In this document: positions 1 through 5,391 of the stretch, piece by piece | How the letters are laid out: each line of letters starts with the position of its first letter | Position numbering within the stretch: the stretch's first letter is position 1 | NCBI GenBank assembly: GCA_003154635.1 | Contig: PMDX01000160.1 | Span: forward strand, 1 to 5,391 | Reading direction: 5' to 3' | DNA: 5,391 nt | Source: Actinomycetota bacterium | GTDB taxonomy: Bacteria > Actinomycetota > Geothermincolia > Fen-727 > Anoxymicrobiaceae | Made by a program: the position numbers and the translations under genes | The notes under the pieces: generated by a model | What the model was told of the DNA's origin: nothing | The model's database searches: none | What the model saw: only the letters and a program-made list of their open reading frames with translations

Positions 1-1798
1 TTAGCATCCGCCCACTCGAATCGAGTTTGAACACCTCCAGGTTACCGTTCTGAAAGACGCTTTTCAGGCTCTTGTCTTTTGAGAAGCTGTCACCGAAGTT
101 GTAAAACGGAACGGAGGAATCGGCGACCATGAACCGGGCCGCGAACGGTGCAAAGAGCCCGGAAGCAAAGCTGTTCTGAAACATGATCGCACGGTTCAAC
201 ACTTCGTCCGGACCCAGGGAATTGTTCGAGAACTGGGACTCGAGCCAGTAGTAGTAATTATTCTTGTTGAAGATGTCCTGGAAGTTGTTCAATGACGGGT
301 TCGACGTGTAGACGTCGAATGAGCCGATGCGTTTCTCCGGAGCCCAGTCATAGTTAAAGCCGTCCTTGGCGAACGGTATCCAGATCGGCCGGGAACCGGG
401 AGAGCTTTTCTCCATGTACTTGGTGACGTTCGTATAATCGGAGGGTATCACGGTCGGGTTGTAGACATTTTTCGCATACGAGAGAGTCATGGGCGCGAAC
501 GACGTAACCACGAGCATCACTATGACCGCGGCGAGTGCGTTCTTCATGGCCTTCTGGTTTCGTAGGAGATGTGCCACGAGCAACCCCAGCAAAAGCGCGT
601 AGAACACAGCCGTGTAGATGAGCCACCTGTCCGCTGCACGAAAAACCCACCCGAACGAGGATAGGCCGGGGGCTTTCAGTACGAACCAACTGTAAGGCCT
701 TGCGAGGATGGACGATGTGCCTGTCGCCAGGAGCACGGACACGATGAACATCAATGACCAGAAGATCACTATTCTGTCGCGAAACAGCTTTCGCCGGAGG
801 ACGAGGAGGGCTACGAGTGCCAGCAGGGGGAGCGCGAAGCTGAGTATCGTCCAGAACGAGCCGCTCGGTTGTGGATTGACCGGCAGTCCCCAGCCCGCGG
901 TAAAGCGAACGTTGTTTAGGATCGTGCCGCTCTTTGAGAGCATGTCCAGCATGGGACGGCCGAAGCTTCCCTGGTAGACGGGGGTAAACGGTTTGTTGAT
1001 GAGCATGGAGCCAAAGAATGGCGTCATCCAGACAGCATTGAGCAAAACGTATAACCCGACCAGGGGCAGTACGACCTTTCCGGTATTCGCGAGACTCCGA
1101 CGGTCGAATCTCTTCGAAATGATGAAGAACAGCAGGTACGCGATGATCATGAACCAAAACCAGATGACGTTGATAGGCCCGGTGCCGGCAACCGTTATCA
1201 GGATGGCGAGTGATATCAACTTCCAGGCTCTGGGTTTCTCCACTGCCATGACAAGGAGCAGGAACGCGAGTGGCAGAACGGCGTATCCCGGGTAGCCGAA
1301 GTAAGGCCACAGATGACTTACCGAGAACGGGTTATACATAAAGATGATCGCGGCGAAGAGCGCACCGACATGCAGTGCGTATTGGCTGGTTCCGCCCAGC
1401 CTGAAGCGCTTTATCGTATAGAACGCAAGGGCGTACATTGAAACGCCTGCCAGTGCGAAGGTGCCTATAAACATAATGAGCAGGTAGCGGTCGGTAGCGA
1501 TATTAAACAGTTTCACGAGACCAAGAAGCGGGTACGCCCAGAAGACCCGCTGAACGTTCCAGATGTTCTGGACGCTGCCGTACTGCCACCAGGTATGGTT
1601 ATATAGCGCGAGGTTGCGGCTGATGGTAGTCGGGAATGTCATATCCACGTGCATAAGCATGCCGCGAGTAGCGAAATGCCTGTAGAATAACACTAGAGAG
1701 ACGAGGATTATCAAGACTATTGAGATGGCGTGCCTCAGGGCCGGGCGGTTGCGGAATCGCACCCCCACTTCAGCGGCCCCGGCCTGTGTCGATGTCAA
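1..1798 (-). CDS. Large polytopic membrane protein, GT-C/YfhO-like putative glycosyltransferase (3' end outside window)
   Basis: The reading frame is open from 1798 to the window edge (599 codons, no stop), so the C-terminus is missing. Hydrophobic segments lie near residues 24-39, 105-128, 143-157, 173-186, 193-207, 208-230, 240-258, 313-334, 343-360, 393-415 and 421-436. A soluble, aromatic- and Asn-rich domain starts near residue 442. The first exoplasmic loop carries HVDMTFP with Asp52; GT-C glycosyltransferases usually keep a catalytic acidic residue in this loop, so Asp52 is a candidate. NPF (156-158) and FRAADRW (386-392, just before a helix) parallel features of the upstream paralog, as does ARFMVAD (554-560) in the outer domain. 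Inferred role: transfer or handling of lipid-linked sugars at the outer membrane face during envelope glycan assembly; substrate unknown. The start is taken as TTG at 1798, 11 nt after the glycosyltransferase stop; GTG at 1768 is an alternative. Other possible labels are alpha-arabinofuranosyltransferase-like or PTPS-related membrane protein. The coding call is firm, the family call moderate. Confidence 0.88.
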   Translation of the reverse strand, partial: MTSTQAGAAEVGVRFRNRPALRHAISIVLIILVSLVLFYRHFATRGMLMHVDMTFPTTISRNLALYNHTWWQYGSVQNIWNVQRVFWAYPLLGLVKLFNIATDRYLLIMFIGTFALAGVSMYALAFYTIKRFRLGGTSQYALHVGALFAAIIFMYNPFSVSHLWPYFGYPGYAVLPLAFLLLVMAVEKPRAWKLISLAILITVAGTGPINVIWFWFMIIAYLLFFIISKRFDRRSLANTGKVVLPLVGLYVLLNAVWMTPFFGSMLINKPFTPVYQGSFGRPMLDMLSKSGTILNNVRFTAGWGLPVNPQPSGSFWTILSFALPLLALVALLVLRRKLFRDRIVIFWSLMFIVSVLLATGTSSILARPYSWFVLKAPGLSSFGWVFRAADRWLIYTAVFYALLLGLLVAHLLRNQKAMKNALAAVIVMLVVTSFAPMTLSYAKNVYNPTVIPSDYTNVTKYMEKSSPGSRPIWIPFAKDGFNYDWAPEKRIGSFDVYTSNPSLNNFQDIFNKNNYYYWLESQFSNNSLGPDEVLNRAIMFQNSFASGLFAPFAARFMVADSSVPFYNFGDSFSKDKSLKSVFQNGNLEVFKLDSSGRML

Positions 1799-1819
1799 GC
1801 GGTATATACCTATCCTTTT
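1799..1819 (-). promoter_or_regulatory. Ribosome-binding region supporting a TTG start at 1798
   Basis: Read on the minus strand, the end of the glycosyltransferase gene is AAAAGGATAGG, followed by TATATACCGC and then TTG. The AGG that overlaps the stop codon lies 10 nt from the TTG, and an AGGA lies 14 nt away. No ATG occurs in frame between the preceding in-frame stop (1846-1844) and the first membrane helix. The GTG alternatives at 1768 and 1762 are preceded by a GC-rich stretch without a clear Shine-Dalgarno core. The later in-frame ATGs (1660, 1654) would delete the first membrane helix. TTG is therefore the best, but not certain, start. Confidence 0.45.
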
Positions 1820-3723
1820 CTGATGAACCCTACTGCTATTGCCTTAGCCCTGAAGGCGCTCCCGCCGTATTTGGAACCCAGCGCCGACCAAAGGTCGGTC
1901 TGCTTCCATTCGTTCTTGCGGCCGATGCGCTTGAGGAAGTACACGTCCGAGAACGGCAGCGCGCCGTTTTCGAGCTGGCGGTCTAACTCCTGATTGAAGC
2001 CAAGCGGAACAGTAGCCATAAACTCACCCCCCGGGGCCAGCAGGCTTGCCATGTTATTGACAGCCGCCGCGACCTTCCCCGGATCCCGGGGCACCTCGTC
2101 CCACCCTACATGCTCGAGAGTAGAGACGCTTAATATCAGGTCGTAGTTCTTGCCCGGGTTGAAATCAACGACGTCCTCGTTGGTAACGCCCTCGGCTTCT
2201 TCGTACTTGTCAAGCACGTCGTGATCAGAGTCAATGTAATGACCGAGCACATTGCCCACTTCGAGGATAGACTGACCTTCATGCGCGAGCAACAGCTCAC
2301 TGGCGATTGGGACCTCAATAGTGCGCTCGTTTCGCCATGCCAGGTTGTACGGGTGGTAGAAGTAATGGTGTTCGCGGCCATTGAACGTGAACGTCCTTGA
2401 CTGCTTGAACGCTTTGCAGTACCAGACGGTTGCTTTCTTTAGAGCCTCTTTCAGCGCTGTTGGCGGCGAATCGATGATCTTCTTTGTCACTCGCTCGAGC
2501 AGGCTCCGGGCGCCGCCGCCCCACACTCCGGAGCCGCCAGTCGTACACACCTCCAGCAACGCGTCCCCGGCTATGCTCAGGAATTCACCGCTTGCTACCT
2601 CATCCCAGCCGAACTTCTTTACGAATTCCGGGCCAATCCTCTCGAAGCCGCGGTACGCTTCGCCTGTCAGCAGCTCGGAGGTAAGGGAGGACATGCCCGC
2701 AATGTCTCCGATGGGTGCTGTAAAGACAGCGGCGCACTCCTTGATATTCTCACGGTAAACCGGCAGGTCATAGGCTACTACAGGCAAGCCGCAGGCAAGC
2801 GCTTCCTGGGGTACAATGCCCCACTCTTCGACATGGCTGGGGAACAGGCAGACCTTGCTTTTCTTCATGAGGGAGAATTTCTCGGGATCATCTATCACTC
2901 CCATGAGCGCGATGTTATCTTCGAGGCCGTGCGATTCGATGGAAGCGACAAGCCTCTCCCTGGTACCGGGATTGCAGCTGCCGATCATGATGAGCCTGGC
3001 TTCCGGGTGCTCCTTTACCACATCGGTCCATATCTCCACCAGGTCGAATAGCCCTTTTTCAGGGTCGTGCCTCCCGACGAAGACAGCTTCGAACTGTCTT
3101 TTTCCCCGCCCGACCGCAACTGCTTCTATCGCCTCTGTATCGAGACCGACGCCGTTCACCGCCACGGGAACGCGGAGTCCGTACGCTTTGAGCTCGGCCG
3201 CGAGGTGCTCCGATATCGCGATCACCTCGTCGGCACGATTGTGGAGTCTAGTCAGTGGGGCTCGAAACGGTGCCGGAAAAATATCGATGTTGAGGTTACA
3301 GGCAACGAGCCGGGCGTGGAACAGATATTTCACCGCGATGCCTGCCAGCAGCGCGGGTACCTGCTCGGAGCTCGGCACGAAAATGACGTCGTACTTCTCA
3401 CCTGCGAGCCACAGGTGAAAGCATGTGAAGATCATGATGATCGTCGCGAGTATCCACTCGAGGACGCGCTCGAACCAGAAATGATCCTCTTCGAGCTTTC
3501 TAACAATCCGTGGAATCCGGTACTCCTCGAGCCGTATGTTCGGGATGTCGATTCCACGGAGGAACGATGGTTCGTCATCGACCACGCAGACTCGCATTTC
3601 GTTCGGGGTGCGCTTGAATATCTCATACGCCCTGCGAAAGCCTCCGGCTGCTATGACCTCGTGGGGCGCATGCCAGAGCAGGGCAAGCACATTTGTACTC
3701 GGCCCACCTTTTGACCTGCTCAT
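1810..3723 (-). CDS. Fused GT4 glycosyltransferase / SAM-methyltransferase-like protein
   Basis: This is a 637-aa protein counted from ATG 3723, ending in TAG. Residues 1 to about 385 form a GT-B, family-4 retaining glycosyltransferase. Visible landmarks are a glycine loop AAGGF (25-29), ADEVIAISEH (164-173), NGVGLD (190-195), the donor-side GRHDPEKGL (217-225, Lys223 likely phosphate-binding) and the EX7E element EEWGIVPQE (Glu299 and Glu307). Such enzymes move a sugar from a nucleotide donor to a lipid-linked or glycan acceptor in the cytoplasm. A hydrophobic stretch (about 88-106) may seat it on the membrane. A glycine-rich linker (about 396-405) leads to a methyltransferase-like domain (about 435-637) with motif I LEVGNVLGHY (487-496), YDLILSVSTLEHVGWDE (527-543), a LLAPGGEF strand (561-568) and TVPLGFN. 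Genes follow on both sides at about 10 nt, so it is probably co-transcribed with the two membrane proteins. TTG at 3732 is an alternative start adding three residues. Sugar and methyl acceptor are unknown, and methyl transfer itself is unproven. Confidence 0.92.
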   Translation of the reverse strand: MSRSKGGPSTNVLALLWHAPHEVIAAGGFRRAYEIFKRTPNEMRVCVVDDEPSFLRGIDIPNIRLEEYRIPRIVRKLEEDHFWFERVLEWILATIIMIFTCFHLWLAGEKYDVIFVPSSEQVPALLAGIAVKYLFHARLVACNLNIDIFPAPFRAPLTRLHNRADEVIAISEHLAAELKAYGLRVPVAVNGVGLDTEAIEAVAVGRGKRQFEAVFVGRHDPEKGLFDLVEIWTDVVKEHPEARLIMIGSCNPGTRERLVASIESHGLEDNIALMGVIDDPEKFSLMKKSKVCLFPSHVEEWGIVPQEALACGLPVVAYDLPVYRENIKECAAVFTAPIGDIAGMSSLTSELLTGEAYRGFERIGPEFVKKFGWDEVASGEFLSIAGDALLEVCTTGGSGVWGGGARSLLERVTKKIIDSPPTALKEALKKATVWYCKAFKQSRTFTFNGREHHYFYHPYNLAWRNERTIEVPIASELLLAHEGQSILEVGNVLGHYIDSDHDVLDKYEEAEGVTNEDVVDFNPGKNYDLILSVSTLEHVGWDEVPRDPGKVAAAVNNMASLLAPGGEFMATVPLGFNQELDRQLENGALPFSDVYFLKRIGRKNEWKQTDLWSALGSKYGGSAFRAKAIAVGFIRKG

Positions 3724-3755
3724 TTCGACCAACTCAAGCTTTTTTCTTTCTTCGC
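3724..3755 (-). promoter_or_regulatory. Weak ribosome-binding region deciding between TTG 3732 and ATG 3723
   Basis: On the minus strand the upstream gene ends in a purine-rich lysine/arginine tract followed by GCTTGA, and the first possible start, TTG, comes one base later. ATG lies nine bases further on. A short TGAG (3736-3733) sits 9 nt before the ATG, a normal spacing, while only the long A/G tract precedes the TTG. ATG is preferred because it is the stronger codon and the protein then begins MSRSKGG. Translational coupling to the upstream stop is likely either way. Confidence 0.4.
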
Positions 3756-5391
3756 CTGTTTGACACGATTTCAGTCACGATAATTATCACACATAAAAAC
3801 AGGGTTACGGCGCTCACCGAGTACCCTACTATGAGCCTTGTGTACCTGTAATGGATAGTGACAGTATTTGTTCCGGAAGTTCCAGTCTCAAGCGGAAATG
3901 CCGTTACAATACCGAGCTGCTTTGTGGGGTCCGGATCGCCGGCGCCCTTCATCCGCCAGTCTTCGTTGAACGGCTCGGCGAATAGCAGGGTTGATGAGTT
4001 GCCTCTCGCGGGCGGGAGGGTGGCCGTAACGGCATTGCTCCGCGCCGTGCTGTGAGGAATCGGCTCGCCCCTCGCGGAGGGGATGTCCGTGCTTGCCCCT
4101 TTGTGTAAAAATGAGCCGAGAAGGTTACCGCCCCTCGCTTGCGCCCCGACTTCGCTCCAGTCGGTGTAAGAGCCGGTGTGTGCCGCGAGTTGCAACCTGC
4201 TCGTGGGCACCTTGTTGCGCATAAGCACGAGGTCGCGCCAGCGTCCTACCACCTTGAGGTCGTTCTGCTTCTCGACGAATCGGAAGTTCTCGCTCGCCAT
4301 GTTGAGGGGCATGAGAACGTAGCGGACGTTAAGGGGGGCGAGCATGGCTCCCAGATTGGAGTTCTTGCGTGCCGACTGGAGAGAAGCGTCAATGTACGAG
4401 TCGATCGGCTGCTGGTCGAGCTTGACCGGTCCAACCATCAACGTGTTCAGTCGGACGTAACGGCTGTTGAAGAAAAACTGCATCGGTGAGGTTATAGTCC
4501 ACCGGCTCTTTGTGAAGTCGAACCGCATATACCAGTAAGATGGCAGGTAGAGGACGTTCCAGTCGCCGTTGTCGCTTTCGAGTACCTGTTTTGCCTGATA
4601 CCACGACTTCGGATACGACACTGCTCTCGCCTCGCCCCAGAGGCCGCCGAACATCCGAAAGCTGTAGAAGAGCACAAGCAATATGAGCAGTACCGGCAAG
4701 GCCCGCCGCCACCCGTCTTGCTGCCCGGGCTTGCGGGACCTTCGCGTAAGGAGCCTTTCGACGCCGAGCCCGCCCAGTATCGCATATGGAAGGGCCAGTA
4801 GCGCAACGAACTTCTGCGGCTCGCGAAAGAGCCTGAAAGCGGGTACGTGGTTGTACACGAAAGAAAACAGCGGCCCGGTCAGAGGTGCCCTCGCGCCAAG
4901 CGCCAGGAAGAATCCCGCCACCCCCAGCACCAGTAGCGCCCAGACCAGTGGCCGTCTCTTCGGGTCGTGTCTATAGCTCCAGAAGCCGAATAGCGAAAGG
5001 AAAACAAGGCCGATAGCTATCACGGGCCATAGTGGCACCCACCCCCTTGGCATGACCGAATCGATCTGTGTCTTCCAGTAACCGTACATCCCCACCACGG
5101 AGAGCGCGACGCCGACACTGGACGTTGAACGTGTCTCGAATACTTTCAGGTCGGTTTTGTCGAACGATGCTGCAACATCGCCCCTAGAAGCGGGGATGAT
5201 CCACATCGCTCCGAGCAGCAGGAAGAGCAGCAGCACCGCCGGGCAGATCGCCGCGTAGTACTTGGTCCCCATCGCCAGCCCGGCGAAGGCGCCGGAAAGC
5301 CCAAGCCAGCCGAGCCCCTCCGGGGCCTCGGCGATCTCCTGCCAGCGAAAGAAGCAGAACACCGCGCCGGTGATCCACAGCATCACGAACG
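3734..5391 (-). CDS. Large polytopic membrane protein with exoplasmic domain, GT-C/YfhO-like (5' end outside window)
   Basis: The frame runs open through the right edge, so the N-terminus and the loop that would hold a GT-C catalytic acid are missing; 551 codons plus TGA are visible. Residues below count from the Val codon at 5386, which could be misread as a GTG start. Membrane segments lie near 1-17, 24-40, 43-65, 117-137, 147-164, 192-212 and 229-244. GLAMGTKYYAA (36-46) resembles a conserved helix in GT39/GT-C proteins, and FRLFREPQKF (184-193) precedes a helix. An exoplasmic domain (about 245-517) contains NVRYVLMP (353-360) and a beta-rich C-terminal part with LLFAEPFNEDW (467-477), as in YfhO-like proteins. 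A last helix (about 518-540) ends in NRRRKKKA, which predicts a cytoplasmic tail. Inferred role: outer-face sugar transfer from a lipid carrier in envelope glycan synthesis. B. subtilis YfhO acts in teichoic-acid glycosylation, but a specific role here is not shown. The next gene starts 10 nt downstream. Confidence 0.88.
   Translation of the reverse strand, partial: FVMLWITGAVFCFFRWQEIAEAPEGLGWLGLSGAFAGLAMGTKYYAAICPAVLLLFLLLGAMWIIPASRGDVAASFDKTDLKVFETRSTSSVGVALSVVGMYGYWKTQIDSVMPRGWVPLWPVIAIGLVFLSLFGFWSYRHDPKRRPLVWALLVLGVAGFFLALGARAPLTGPLFSFVYNHVPAFRLFREPQKFVALLALPYAILGGLGVERLLTRRSRKPGQQDGWRRALPVLLILLVLFYSFRMFGGLWGEARAVSYPKSWYQAKQVLESDNGDWNVLYLPSYWYMRFDFTKSRWTITSPMQFFFNSRYVRLNTLMVGPVKLDQQPIDSYIDASLQSARKNSNLGAMLAPLNVRYVLMPLNMASENFRFVEKQNDLKVVGRWRDLVLMRNKVPTSRLQLAAHTGSYTDWSEVGAQARGGNLLGSFLHKGASTDIPSARGEPIPHSTARSNAVTATLPPARGNSSTLLFAEPFNEDWRMKGAGDPDPTKQLGIVTAFPLETGTSGTNTVTIHYRYTRLIVGYSVSAVTLFLCVIIIVTEIVSNRRRKKKA

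Noticed and set aside
354..1310. 318-codon minus-strand ORF
   Set aside because: It is rich in Arg, His and Pro with no hydrophobic pattern or recognisable motif, and it overlaps the adjacent frame that encodes a coherent polytopic membrane protein. It is a shadow ORF.
1793..1798. TTGACA on the minus strand as a -35 box
   Set aside because: It is the start codon region of the third gene, and no -10-like hexamer lies about 17 bp downstream, where the sequence is GC-rich.
1720..1993. Two overlapping plus-strand ORFs of 87-88 codons across the gene junction
   Set aside because: They overlap both real minus-strand genes, occupy different frames of the same stretch and show no family features.
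2816..3714. Plus-strand ORFs of 200 and 215 codons opposite the glycosyltransferase
   Set aside because: Both lie antisense to well-supported GT4 motifs, have no recognisable domain and no Shine-Dalgarno context that I trust; they follow from the codon bias of the real gene.
4068..4082. Inverted repeat CCCCTC-GCG-GAGGGG as a terminator
   Set aside because: It lies inside a coding frame with no T-tract on either side, so it is most likely incidental to GC-rich codons.
5384..5386. GTG at 5386 as the true start of the first gene
   Set aside because: The frame stays open past it to the window edge, the residue falls in a membrane helix, and family members have several more helices upstream, so it is an internal valine.

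Overview
The window is a fully coding stretch from a bacterial (less likely archaeal) chromosome with a GC content that looks to be in the mid-50s percent. Three genes lie head to tail on the minus strand, separated by only about 10 nt each. Nothing in the DNA fixes the taxon. The close packing, Shine-Dalgarno-like purine tracts, a probable TTG start and the type of envelope genes suggest a bacterium such as an actinobacterium, a chloroflexote or a similar deep lineage; this is a guess. I see no RNA genes, CRISPR arrays, insertion sequences, terminators or convincing promoters.

Layout in the direction of transcription (right to left). (1) 5391-3734: the C-terminal part of a large polytopic membrane protein, cut at its N-terminus by the window edge. 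It has several membrane helices, an FREPQKF signature, a large exoplasmic domain and a final membrane anchor with a lysine/arginine tail. It resembles GT-C-type/YfhO-like/arabinofuranosyltransferase-like membrane proteins. (2) 3723-1810: a two-domain soluble or membrane-associated enzyme, with an N-terminal GT4 (GT-B fold) glycosyltransferase joined to a C-terminal SAM-methyltransferase-like domain. (3) 1798-1: a second large polytopic membrane protein of the same architecture as the first, with about eleven membrane helices, an FRAADRW signature and an exoplasmic domain. It is cut at its C-terminus by the window edge. It is missing from a simple start-to-stop ORF search because its stop codon lies outside the window, and the long ORFs at 354-1310 and elsewhere in this part are shadows of it.

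Together the genes look like part of an envelope-glycan locus. A cytoplasmic nucleotide-sugar-dependent GT4 enzyme with a methyltransferase-like domain would act on the inner face of the membrane, and two paralogous GT-C-like integral proteins would act on lipid-linked sugars at the outer face. The sugar, acceptor and final polymer cannot be read from the sequence. The most notable points are the GT4-methyltransferase fusion with an altered SAM motif I, and the pair of diverged membrane paralogs that bracket it.
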